DNA of 22,853 nt from JBOHER01 sp050701115. GTDB lineage: Bacteria > Actinomycetota > Actinomycetes > Mycobacteriales > Pseudonocardiaceae. The notes under the pieces were generated by a model. The model made no database searches. It was not told the origin of the DNA and saw nothing but the letters and a program-made list of their open reading frames with translations. The stretch's first letter is position 1; every line of letters begins with the position of its first letter. Location of the stretch: the NCBI GenBank assembly GCA_050701115.1, contig JBOHER010000491.1:1-22853 (forward strand), given 5' to 3'. The position numbers were made by a program, and so were the translations under genes. Shown here piece by piece: positions 1 to 6,312 of the stretch.

Positions 1-1378
1 CCACCTCGTCGTCGACGAAGCCCACCAGATCGCCCGCGGCGGCGCGGCCGATCCAGGTGATGGCGTCTTCGGCCGCGATGACGAGCTCACCCCGGCGGGT
101 GGCGGCGGCCGCCTCCGCCATCGCCACGACGTCGTCGCCCACCCGGCGGTCGGCATCGTGCACGGCGAGCGCGGCCAGCACTTGCACCGACGACGCGCAC
201 GGGATCACGACCACGTCCCGGCCGGCGGCGACGACGCGCTCCGCGGCTTCGTCCGCGACGCCGGTGAGCTCGATGCCACCCGGCAACACGGTCACGTGGT
301 CGGCTGCGGCATCCAGGATGACCTGCTCGACCTGGTCCACGCTGGGCGGCTGACCATTCGGCAGGCCGAGCACGGTGACGCCTTCCTCGCGGCACAGCTC
401 GGCGAGGTCGGCGCCCGGAACCACTGCGACCACGGCGCGCCCGCCGACCCGCCCGACCGGGCCGGTGATCGGCAACGACTCCACCCGTACCTCGCGCGGC
501 CTGCCCGCGACCAGCCCGGCCTCGATAGCGGGACCGATATCGCCGCAGTGCACGTGCACCGCGTAGCTGCCCGCACCATCACCGGCGATGGTGACGCAGT
601 CCCCGAGCGCGCTGAGCGCGTCCCGCAGGGCAGGCAGCGCGGCCTCGTTGACCCCATCGAGCAGGTACATCACCTCCCAGGGCTGGGAGTTCGTCTGCAG
701 GGGGCTTCCCGCCCGGCGGGCCGCCCTGCCCTGCGGAACGACGAATTCGGCGCGCTGGACGGCAGGGCGTGCGGTGATCACCGCGACCAGTTCGTCCAGG
801 ATGGCCAGCACCCCCCTGCCACCCGCATCGACAACCCCGGCATCGGCGAGCACGGCCAGCTGCTGGGGGGTGCGGGCGAGCGCCGTGGCCGCCGAGGTCG
901 CCGCTGCCGCCACCACCACGGCCAGGTCGCCCGCTTCCGCGCTGACCCGGGCCGCGGCGTGCGCGGATTCCCGCAGCACGGTCAGCATCGTGCCGTCCAC
1001 CGGCCGCGCCACCGCCTCGGTCGCCCTCCGGTCGGCGCGGGCCAATGCCAGCGCCAATGCGGCACCATCGACTGTTTCGGCATCGCCGACCGACTCGGCA
1101 AGCCCGCGGAGCAGCTGGGACAGGATCACCCCGGAGTTGCCGCGGGCTGACCCGACCGCGCCCCTGGCCAGCTGCGCGAACGCGGGGCCCGCCCCTGCCA
1201 CGGTGTCCCGATCGAGCGCGGCGTGCGCGCCGGTGATCGTGTGCAACAGGTTCGATCCGGTATCGGAATCGGGCACCGGATAGACATTGATGCTGTCGAT
1301 GTCGGAGCGCAACGCGGTGAGCCCGCGCAGGCACGCTTCCGCCCACGCCGCAACCGCGGCCGCGTCCAATGCCCGCAT
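1..1378 (-). CDS. DAK2-domain (FakA/YloV-like) kinase, 3' end outside window
   Basis: About 459 residues are visible and the frame is open to the window edge. The N-terminal DAK2 fold is clear: NVYPVPDSDTGSN at residues 31-43 holds the metal/ATP-binding aspartates D37 and D39, GSARGNSGVILSQLL follows at about 76-90, and a PVDGTMLTV strand lies further on. A later segment with EVMYLLDG and the C-terminal region match the larger YloV/FakA architecture. In Firmicutes FakA phosphorylates fatty acids bound to FakB; in actinobacteria the substrate is not settled, and no FakB gene is in this window. The start is the ATG at 1378, which gives the typical short helix before the NVYPVPD motif. It is divergent from rpmB, as in mycobacteria (from memory, where recG follows downstream). 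Family assignment is sure; substrate is not. Confidence 0.9.
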   Translation of the reverse strand, partial: MRALDAAAVAAWAEACLRGLTALRSDIDSINVYPVPDSDTGSNLLHTITGAHAALDRDTVAGAGPAFAQLARGAVGSARGNSGVILSQLLRGLAESVGDAETVDGAALALALARADRRATEAVARPVDGTMLTVLRESAHAAARVSAEAGDLAVVVAAAATSAATALARTPQQLAVLADAGVVDAGGRGVLAILDELVAVITARPAVQRAEFVVPQGRAARRAGSPLQTNSQPWEVMYLLDGVNEAALPALRDALSALGDCVTIAGDGAGSYAVHVHCGDIGPAIEAGLVAGRPREVRVESLPITGPVGRVGGRAVVAVVPGADLAELCREEGVTVLGLPNGQPPSVDQVEQVILDAAADHVTVLPGGIELTGVADEAAERVVAAGRDVVVIPCASSVQVLAALAVHDADRRVGDDVVAMAEAAAATRRGELVIAAEDAITWIGRAAAGDLVGFVDDEV

Positions 1379-1400
1379 GCGTATCCTCGAGTCGTACTGG

Positions 1401-1443
1401 GTTCGACAACCTGGGTTCGACAGCCTGGAGTTCGACAGCCTGC
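1401..1443. repeat. Three tandem copies of a 14-15 bp unit upstream of rpmB
   Basis: GTTCGACAACCTGG (1401-1414), GTTCGACAGCCTGGA (1415-1429) and GTTCGACAGCCTGC (1430-1443) follow each other head to tail in the divergent intergenic region between the DAK2 gene and rpmB. They differ by one or two bases. The location just after the divergent start makes either regulatory sites or simple slippage repeats possible. Confidence 0.8.
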
Positions 1444-1464
1444 TCTGCGAGCCTATCGACCCGG

Positions 1465-1495
1465 TTACACCTGCCGGCAGCGCACCGGCTACCCT
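1465..1495 (+). promoter_or_regulatory. Possible rpmB promoter
   Basis: TTACAC (1465-1470) and TACCCT (1490-1495) are separated by 19 bases and lie 60-90 bases before the rpmB start. The match to actinobacterial sigma-A boxes is only fair and the spacing is long, so this is a weak proposal. Confidence 0.25.
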
Positions 1496-1558
1496 AATCG
1501 AGTTGCCCGTAGAGCGTTCGGGCGAGTTCTTCTTCCCTGAATCAAAGGAGTGTTCGAC

Positions 1559-1750
1559 GTGGCTGCCGTGTGCGACGTCTGTGGCAAGGGGCCGGGCTTC
1601 GGCAAGTCGGTCTCGCACTCCCACCGGCGCACCAGCCGCCGGTGGAACCCGAACATCCAGACCGTGCACGCCAAGGTCGGCCCTTCCAACAAGAAGCGGC
1701 TGAATGTGTGCACTTCGTGCCTGAAGGCGGGCAAGGTCGTCCGCGGCTGA
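1559..1750 (+). CDS. rpmB: 50S ribosomal protein L28, zinc-ribbon type
   Basis: 63-residue L28 with the family pattern CDVCGKGPGFGKSVSHSHRR at the N terminus and a C-terminal LNVCTSC pair. Four cysteines (C5, C8, C51, C54) in two CxxC pairs make this the zinc-binding (C+) form, not the zinc-free paralogue that Zur controls in many actinobacteria. The start is the GTG at 1559: AAAGGAG at 1544-1550 lies eight bases upstream and the product then begins MAAVCDVCG as in relatives. An in-frame GTG at 1550 lies inside the ribosome binding site and is rejected. Monocistronic; a tandem repeat starts right after the stop codon. Confidence 0.97.
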   Translation: MAAVCDVCGKGPGFGKSVSHSHRRTSRRWNPNIQTVHAKVGPSNKKRLNVCTSCLKAGKVVRG

Positions 1751-1828
1751 GTCCGCGCTTCAGGTACACGTGTCCGCGCTTCTGGTACACGTGTCCGCGC
1801 TTCAGGTACACGTGTCCGCGCTTCAGGG
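1751..1828. repeat. 21-bp-period tandem repeat between rpmB and ung
   Basis: Units start at 1751 (lacking the first two bases), 1770, 1791 and 1812 (truncated). Each begins GTGTCCGCGCTTC and ends GGTACAC; the only internal difference is A or T after CTTC. The junctions form the palindrome ACACGTGT. The last copy runs over the stop codon of ung (1823-1825). A degenerate array with the same period and core sits after the IclR-type gene at 19149. Position between convergent genes suits a transcription-end or protein-binding role, but neither is shown. Confidence 0.92.
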
Positions 1829-2512
1829 CAGCTTCCAGTCGATCGGGTGGGCCCCCTGGGCCACCAGCACCTGGTTGGCCCGGCTGAACGGCCGCGAACC
1901 GAAGAATCCGTTGTGCGCCGACAACGGGCTGGGGTGCGCGGACTCGATACAGCGCACGGCGGTGCCCTGACGTTCCAGCAACGGCCGCAAATCGCGCGCG
2001 TTACGGCCCCACAGGATCGCCACCAGCGGCGCCTCGCGAGCGGCAAGCGCGCGGATGGCCTGCTCGGTGACCTCTTCCCAGCCTTTGCCCTGGTGTGAAT
2101 TCGGCCTTCCCGGCTGCACTGTCAGAGCTCGGTTGAGCAACAGCACACCGCGCTCCGCCCACGGCGAGAGATCGCCGCAAGCGGGCAGCGGGTGACCGAG
2201 GTCGTCTGCGTACTCCTTGAAGATGTTCACCAGGCTCTTCGGCAGCGGCCGGACATCCGGTGCGACCGAGAAGCACAACCCGATCGGATGCCCAGGAGTC
2301 GGATAGGGATCCTGCCCGACGATCAGCACCCGCACGTCGGAAAACGGTTGCTTGAAAGCGCGCAGGACATTCTCCCCAGCGGGCAGGTAACTGCGTCCCG
2401 CTGCGATCTCGGCGCGCAGAAAGTCGCCCATCGCCGCGATCCGTTCGGCGACCGGCTCCAGCGCGGCGGCCCAGCCTGCATCAATGATCTGGTTCAGCGG
2501 TCGTGCGGTCAC
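1823..2512 (-). CDS. ung: Uracil-DNA glycosylase
   Basis: 229-residue family 1 uracil-DNA glycosylase, which cuts uracil from DNA to begin base-excision repair of deaminated cytosine, a frequent lesion in GC-rich genomes. GQDPYPTPGH at residues 66-75 contains the catalytic aspartate D68. LLLNRALTV (125-132), GKGWE and the uracil-pocket/leucine-loop motif HPSPLS (193-198, catalytic H193) are all present. The start is the GTG at 2512, giving MTARPLNQIIDAGW, very like the mycobacterial protein; the longer frame reaching 2653 runs into non-homologous sequence. Its stop codon lies inside the 21-bp tandem repeat. It is the last gene of a probable thiL-GNAT-ung run on the same strand, though the 144-base gap before it may hold its own promoter. 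Confidence 0.98.
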   Translation of the reverse strand: MTARPLNQIIDAGWAAALEPVAERIAAMGDFLRAEIAAGRSYLPAGENVLRAFKQPFSDVRVLIVGQDPYPTPGHPIGLCFSVAPDVRPLPKSLVNIFKEYADDLGHPLPACGDLSPWAERGVLLLNRALTVQPGRPNSHQGKGWEEVTEQAIRALAAREAPLVAILWGRNARDLRPLLERQGTAVRCIESAHPSPLSAHNGFFGSRPFSRANQVLVAQGAHPIDWKLP

Positions 2513-2556
2513 GGTCGGTGACTCTATCCGTTGAGGTTGGAGGTGTCGGTCAGGGA

Positions 2557-2672
2557 GGGTTATGCACAATCGGAGTCGACAGGGGCGGGCCGGAGCTCGC
2601 GGAGGCCCGCTCGTGGCGGCTGGATGCAGGTGAGACACGCACGGCGGACGCACCGACTACCGTGCATAACCC
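2557..2672. repeat. 11-bp perfect inverted repeat framing a 116-bp segment (MITE-like)
   Basis: GGGTTATGCAC at 2557-2567 is exactly complementary to GTGCATAACCC at 2662-2672. The enclosed 94 bases are GC-rich and hold no gene apart from the last codons of the GNAT gene. CAGGGA occurs just outside the left arm (2551-2556) and again at 2690-2695, which is offset and not a clean target duplication. It could be a small non-autonomous element or a long-stem RNA feature. Confidence 0.6.
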
Positions 2673-3157
2673 GACTTTCGCATAAGACACAGGGACTTGG
2701 CGAAGCACACGCTGAGCGGGCTGCAACGGTAGACGCCGAAGTTGGGAATCGTGGCATAACCCGCCGACCGGTACAGCGCGATCGCTTCCGGTTGGCGCGT
2801 GCCCGTTTCCAGCACCATGCGCAGGCGACCCGCTTCTCGGGCGGTGCGCTCGACCGCGGCGAGCATCTCCCGCGCATACCCGTTGCCGCGCGCGTCCTGG
2901 GTCACATACAACCGCTTCATCTCGGCATCGCCGCGGCAGAACTCCGGTGTGGGGCCGTCGTGTGCGCGCCATCCACCGCAGGCCACCGGCACGCCGTCGA
3001 GATAGCCGACGAGGAACAGGCCCTGTGGCGGCGAGAACTCGCTCGGGTCCACCGGAGTGATGTCGGGATCGCCGTAGCGCAGCACGTACACCTGTTGCAC
3101 ATCGGCGATCAGCTTCATCGCATCCGGGTGGTCGAACGACACGGTACTGATTTCCAC
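2657..3157 (-). CDS. GNAT-family N-acetyltransferase
   Basis: 166-residue single-domain GNAT fold. Motif A is KRLYVTQDARGNGYAREMLA (81-100), with ARGNGYAR as the acetyl-CoA pyrophosphate loop. Motif B is EAIALYRSAGYATIPNFGVY (124-143), ending in the usual tyrosine-rich strand. The acceptor substrate cannot be told from sequence. The start is the GTG at 3157, with no convincing Shine-Dalgarno. It lies 66 bases after thiL on the same strand and 144 bases before ung, so co-transcription with thiL is likely. Oddity: family members tend to stop near the FAKSL at 152-156, whereas here a tail CLMRKSGYAR and the stop codon come from the right arm of the inverted repeat, suggesting an insertion replaced the natural end. 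Confidence 0.88.
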   Translation of the reverse strand: MEISTVSFDHPDAMKLIADVQQVYVLRYGDPDITPVDPSEFSPPQGLFLVGYLDGVPVACGGWRAHDGPTPEFCRGDAEMKRLYVTQDARGNGYAREMLAAVERTAREAGRLRMVLETGTRQPEAIALYRSAGYATIPNFGVYRCSPLSVCFAKSLCLMRKSGYAR

Positions 3158-3223
3158 CGGATCAGGATATCGAGCGGACGACCGCGCCTCGTGCCGTGAT
3201 CAGTTTTGAATGAGACACAGTGG

Positions 3224-4207
3224 TCATCGACCGCGCCAATGCTGCCAGCCCGTCTCCTCCTCCTGGTAGGGATCACCGTCGACGGTCACGCCGCCCCCAC
3301 CCTCGCCCGCCGCACGGGTGGTTCCTATCCGCAGCCAGCCCGGTGGGACCTGCGCGGCGGAGGGGAACGTCGCGGCAAGGGCGTGATCCTCGCCGCCGGT
3401 CAGCACCCAGCGCAGGGGGTCCGTGCCAAGGGCGGACGCGACCTCGGTGAGCCGTTGGTCGACGCGCAGCCCGTCGGTGCGCACGTCGATAACGACGCCG
3501 GAGGCCTTCGCGACGTGACCGAGGTCGGCGAGCAGGCCGTCCGAAACATCGATCATCGACGTCGCGCCTGCCTTGGCGGCAGCGGGTCCTTCCGCGTAGG
3601 GCGGTTCCGGATAGCGCTGCGCGTTGACAACGGTAACCGGCGAACGGAACCCCCTGCCCAGCACGGCGAGCCCGGCCGCCGCCCAGCCGAGCCGTCCGCA
3701 CACCGCGACCACGTCACCCGGCCGGGCCCCTGAACGCTTCACCGGCTCCCGGCCCTGCAGATCACCCAGCGCGGTCACGCTGATCACGATCTGATCCGCG
3801 GCCACCATGTCACCACCCACCAGCCCGATCCCGGCGCGGGTGGCCTCGGCCCACATTCCGTCCGCGAGCTTGGCGACGATGTCCGACTTGGTACCGCCGG
3901 GACAAGCGAGCCCGACCACCACCGCGGTCGGCACAGCGCCCATAGCCGCGATGTCGGCGAGGTTCACCGCGACCGCCTTTCGGCCAACCCGTTCCGGATC
4001 GGACCAGTCGAAGCGAAAATGCACTCCCTGTACCAGAACATCGGTGGTCACCACGACTTTGCCGTCCGCGGCCACGACCACCGCCGCGTCGTCGCCCGGG
4101 CCGAGCAGCGTGTGTGCGGGTTGGGTGCGGTTCCTGGTCACCGCGTCGATAAGGCCGAATTCGCCGGTATCGGCGACGGTCCCGTCAGGTCCGTTACCAA
4201 ATGGCAC
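3224..4207 (-). CDS. thiL: Thiamine-monophosphate kinase
   Basis: 327 residues, PurM/AIR-synthase superfamily. It phosphorylates thiamine monophosphate with ATP to give thiamine diphosphate, the last step of cofactor synthesis. Visible signatures: LLGPGDDAAVV (34-44) and TTDVLVQGVHF (54-64) for Mg and substrate binding; GRKAVAVNLADIAAMGAVP (75-93); GLVGGDM (128-134); SMIDVSDGLLADL (217-229, with D220 and D223); and GGEDHAL (271-277). The start is the GTG at 4207, preceded at eight bases by a strong GGAGG (complement of 4214-4222). It shares a divergent 162-base promoter region with the RAM-domain gene. No TPP riboswitch was recognised upstream. The thiL-to-ung proximity matches the mycobacterial order. 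Confidence 0.97.
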   Translation of the reverse strand: MPFGNGPDGTVADTGEFGLIDAVTRNRTQPAHTLLGPGDDAAVVVAADGKVVVTTDVLVQGVHFRFDWSDPERVGRKAVAVNLADIAAMGAVPTAVVVGLACPGGTKSDIVAKLADGMWAEATRAGIGLVGGDMVAADQIVISVTALGDLQGREPVKRSGARPGDVVAVCGRLGWAAAGLAVLGRGFRSPVTVVNAQRYPEPPYAEGPAAAKAGATSMIDVSDGLLADLGHVAKASGVVIDVRTDGLRVDQRLTEVASALGTDPLRWVLTGGEDHALAATFPSAAQVPPGWLRIGTTRAAGEGGGGVTVDGDPYQEEETGWQHWRGR

Positions 4208-4255
4208 GCTGGTCTCCTCCTCTCCCGGTCGCCGTCGGTAGGAAACTTGGACCTC

Positions 4256-4270
4256 CGATCAATTTGATCG
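4256..4270. promoter_or_regulatory. 15-bp perfect palindrome between thiL and the RAM-domain gene
   Basis: CGATCAATTTGATCG is a perfect 7-1-7 inverted repeat in the divergent intergenic region, 49 bases before the thiL start and 100 before the RAM gene. It is AT-rich against its surroundings, as operators often are. No regulator with a DNA-binding domain is encoded next to it, so the binder is unknown. Confidence 0.5.
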
Positions 4271-4306
4271 TGCTCTGAGGTGAAGTCTGCGGTAGCTTCT
4301 GCTGCG

Positions 4307-4338
4307 TGGACAGGTGATTCCTGCCTCATACATACACT
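4307..4338 (+). promoter_or_regulatory. Possible promoter of the RAM-domain/DUF3515 unit
   Basis: TGGACA (4307-4312) is followed after 16 bases by TACATA (4329-4334), or after 20 by TACACT (4333-4338). The first spacing is near the sigma-A norm. The start codon at 4370 has GAAGGGG eight bases upstream. Confidence 0.35.
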
Positions 4339-4369
4339 GAGCTGACCGAACCAGCCGAAGGGGCGCGCC

Positions 4370-4603
4370 GTGGTCAACGCATACATCCTGATTCAGACCG
4401 AAGTGGGCAAGGCCGCGACGGTGGCGGCCGATATCGCCTCGATCCCAGGGGTTACCAGCTCGGAGGATGTCACTGGCCCCTACGACGTGATCGTGCGTGC
4501 CGAAGCGGACAGCGTGGACAGCCTCGGTCAGCTCGTGGTCGCCAAGGTGCAGAATGTCCCCGGCATCACTCGCACGCTGACCTGCCCGGTCGTGCACCTG
4601 TAA
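4370..4603 (+). CDS. Stand-alone Lrp/AsnC ligand-binding (RAM) domain protein
   Basis: 77 residues that match only the C-terminal effector domain of Lrp/AsnC regulators: AYILIQTEVGKA (4-15) as the first strand, IPGVTSSEDVTGPYDVIVRAEA (25-46) containing the typical G-x-YD turn, and a final strand PGITRTLTCPVVHL. There is no helix-turn-helix, so it cannot bind DNA by itself. RAM domains form oligomers that bind amino acids at subunit interfaces; stand-alone versions may modulate full-length Lrp proteins or act as small-molecule sensors. The GTG start at 4370 is supported by GAAGGGG at eight bases. It is 19 bases before the DUF3515 gene, probably one transcript. The target is unknown. Confidence 0.88.
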   Translation: MVNAYILIQTEVGKAATVAADIASIPGVTSSEDVTGPYDVIVRAEADSVDSLGQLVVAKVQNVPGITRTLTCPVVHL

Positions 4604-4622
4604 CCCGTGTTCTAGTTGGCGA

Positions 4623-5168
4623 GTGCACGAACAGTCCCCATCAGGCGCGCCGCCCCGCGCGCTGATCATCATCGCGGTACTGCTCGGCGTCGCGCTCGCG
4701 GCATCGGTCGCGGTTCTCGGGCTCTCGCGCACTGACGACGCCTCGGCTCCCGCCCCGGTTGGGCCGCTGCCACTGGTGCCGGTGGACGCACCCGAGTCCG
4801 GATCGCCGGAGTGCGCCGCGCTGATCGACGCGTTGCCGGATGAACTGCCGTCGCGCGGAGACAGCCTCGCTCGGCGGAGACTCGCCGAGCCCGCACCGGA
4901 GGCGTCGGCGGCATGGGGCACATCGGATCCGGTTGTGTTGCGCTGCGGCCTTGGCCGCCCACCCGAGCTCGAGGCGGACTCCCGGCTGCAGGTGATCAAC
5001 GGTGTGCAGTGGCTCACCGTCGCCGGACAAGGGGTGGCCACCTGGTTCACCGTCGATCGGGACGTCTTCGTCGCGCTGACCATCACCGAAGCATCGGGTA
5101 CGGGCCCGCTGCAGGCCGTTTCGGACGCCGTGTCGTCTGCGCTGCGCCCCGTCCCCCCACGCTCCTAG
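4623..5168 (+). CDS. DUF3515 family membrane-anchored protein
   Basis: 181 residues. A single membrane segment lies at about 13-34 (LIIIAVLLGVALAASVAVLG) after a short positively charged start, so the rest is predicted extracytoplasmic. A Pro/Ala-rich linker leads to the conserved DUF3515 core with C64 (PECAALIDALPDELP), VVLRCGL (C108) and INGVQWLTV. The two cysteines are the likely disulfide of the family. The equivalent of M. tuberculosis Rv2980 sits in the same place next to ddl. No function is established; the neighbourhood hints at the envelope but does not prove it. The GTG start at 4623 leaves 19 bases after the RAM-domain gene. It converges on ddl. Confidence 0.88.
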   Translation: MHEQSPSGAPPRALIIIAVLLGVALAASVAVLGLSRTDDASAPAPVGPLPLVPVDAPESGSPECAALIDALPDELPSRGDSLARRRLAEPAPEASAAWGTSDPVVLRCGLGRPPELEADSRLQVINGVQWLTVAGQGVATWFTVDRDVFVALTITEASGTGPLQAVSDAVSSALRPVPPRS

Positions 5169-5173
5169 CCGGA

Positions 5174-5189
5174 AAGTCGCAGGCGACTT
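5174..5189. terminator. Short hairpin between convergent DUF3515 and ddl genes
   Basis: AAGTCGC (5174-5180) and GCGACTT (5183-5189) are perfect complements, forming a tight hairpin about five bases after the DUF3515 stop and 20 before the ddl stop. There is no U-tract on either side, as is common for actinobacterial terminators, so it may serve both directions. Confidence 0.55.
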
Positions 5190-5209
5190 CGGCGTCCGTG
5201 GCGTGGTGG

Positions 5210-6301
5210 CTAGCGCAGCCCGGTGCCCCGGGCCAGCGCGGTGTCCACCAAAGTGGTCAGCAACGTCGGGTAGTCCACACCGGTGACGGCCCACATCTTC
5301 GGGTACGCCGAGGTGGTGGTGAAGCCGGGCATCGTGTTGACCTCGTTGATGGTCAGCTCTCCGTCGGCACCGACGAAGAAGTCGACCCGGGCCAGCCCCT
5401 GGCAGTCGAGGGCTCGGAAGGCGCGGACGGCCATGGCGCGCAGCCGCTCGGTGACGTCGTCGTCCACCTTGGCGGGAATGTCCAGCTCGGCGGCCTCGCC
5501 GAGGTACTTGGTCTCGAAGTCGTACCAGGCCGCGTCGTCCTCGCCGAGCACCCGGATCTCGGCAGGCAGGGACGCCTCGACGCGTCCGTCGGGAAACTCG
5601 AGCACGCCGCACTCGATCTCCCTGCCGACCGCCGCCGCCTCCACGAGCACCTTGGGGTCGGTTTCCCGGGCCAGCGCGATGGCGGCCTCGACCTCCGCCC
5701 AGTCGGTGACCTTGCTGATCCCGATGGAGGAGCCCGCCCGAGCGGGCTTGACGAACACCGGCAAGCCTAGACGCTCCCGGTCCTCCGGGCGCACGGTCGT
5801 CTCCGACCGGGTCAACGTGACGTAATTGCCGACCGGTAGCGCCTCCGCCGCGAGCAGCTTCTTCGCGAACACCTTGTCCATCGCGGCCGCGCTGGCCAGC
5901 ACTCCCGCTCCGACGTACGGGATTTCGGCCAGCTCAAGCAGTCCCTGGATGGTGCCGTCCTCCCCGAACGCGCCGTGCAGCACCGGAAACACCACGTCGA
6001 GGCCCGCCAGCGTCTCCACTTCCGCGCCTGGCCGGAGGCTGACCAACTCCCGGCGGGTCGGATCTCCGGCCAGCACCAGTCCGGTGCCCGACTCCACCGA
6101 CGGCAGCTCACGGCCGCGGATGCGGAGCGCTTCGGGATCGCCGGTACCGAGCACCCAGCCGCCGTCCCGGGTGATGCCGATGGGCACGATCTCAAAGCGG
6201 TCGCGGTCCAGATTCGCCAGAATGCTGCCGGCCGAAACGCAGGAGATCGTGTGTTCGCTGCTACGGCCACCGAAGACCACCGCGACTCGAGTCTTACCCA
6301 T
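5210..6301 (-). CDS. ddl: D-alanine--D-alanine ligase
   Basis: 363-residue ATP-grasp ligase making the D-Ala-D-Ala dipeptide of peptidoglycan stems. In order: VAVVFGGRSSEHTISCVSA (6-24), PVLHGAFGEDGTIQG (106-120), GAGVLASAAAMDK (131-143), the ATP-grasp loop KPARAGSSIGISK (185-197) and NEVNTMPGFT near 319-328, which supplies Mg ligands and D-Ala contacts. The start is the ATG at 6301 (MGKTRVAVVFGG); the 26 codons upstream in frame overlap the previous gene and are not conserved. Only 11 bases separate it from the stop of the PdxR-type gene, so it is probably read from that gene's promoter. In M. tuberculosis (from memory) ddl lies directly after gpsA; here a block of three genes separates them. 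Confidence 0.97.
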   Translation of the reverse strand: MGKTRVAVVFGGRSSEHTISCVSAGSILANLDRDRFEIVPIGITRDGGWVLGTGDPEALRIRGRELPSVESGTGLVLAGDPTRRELVSLRPGAEVETLAGLDVVFPVLHGAFGEDGTIQGLLELAEIPYVGAGVLASAAAMDKVFAKKLLAAEALPVGNYVTLTRSETTVRPEDRERLGLPVFVKPARAGSSIGISKVTDWAEVEAAIALARETDPKVLVEAAAVGREIECGVLEFPDGRVEASLPAEIRVLGEDDAAWYDFETKYLGEAAELDIPAKVDDDVTERLRAMAVRAFRALDCQGLARVDFFVGADGELTINEVNTMPGFTTTSAYPKMWAVTGVDYPTLLTTLVDTALARGTGLR

Positions 6302-6312
6302 GGAAGCCGACC

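Noticed and set aside
158..1150. Long plus-strand open frame opposite the DAK2 gene
   Set aside because: It is the antisense shadow of a well-recognised kinase frame; its translation is low-complexity Arg/Gly/His-rich with no family signature.
1444..1558. Zur operator upstream of rpmB
   Set aside because: The encoded L28 keeps all four zinc cysteines, unlike Zur-controlled zinc-free paralogues, and no convincing Zur palindrome was seen.
1751..1828. CRISPR array
   Set aside because: Units are contiguous with no variable spacers and are only 21 bases long.
2657..3157. GNAT gene as an aminoglycoside or toxin-antitoxin acetyltransferase
   Set aside because: Only general GNAT motifs are visible and no antitoxin partner is adjacent; a specific substrate cannot be supported.
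4208..4369. TPP riboswitch upstream of thiL
   Set aside because: No CUGAGA-type thi-box pair could be seen on the minus strand.
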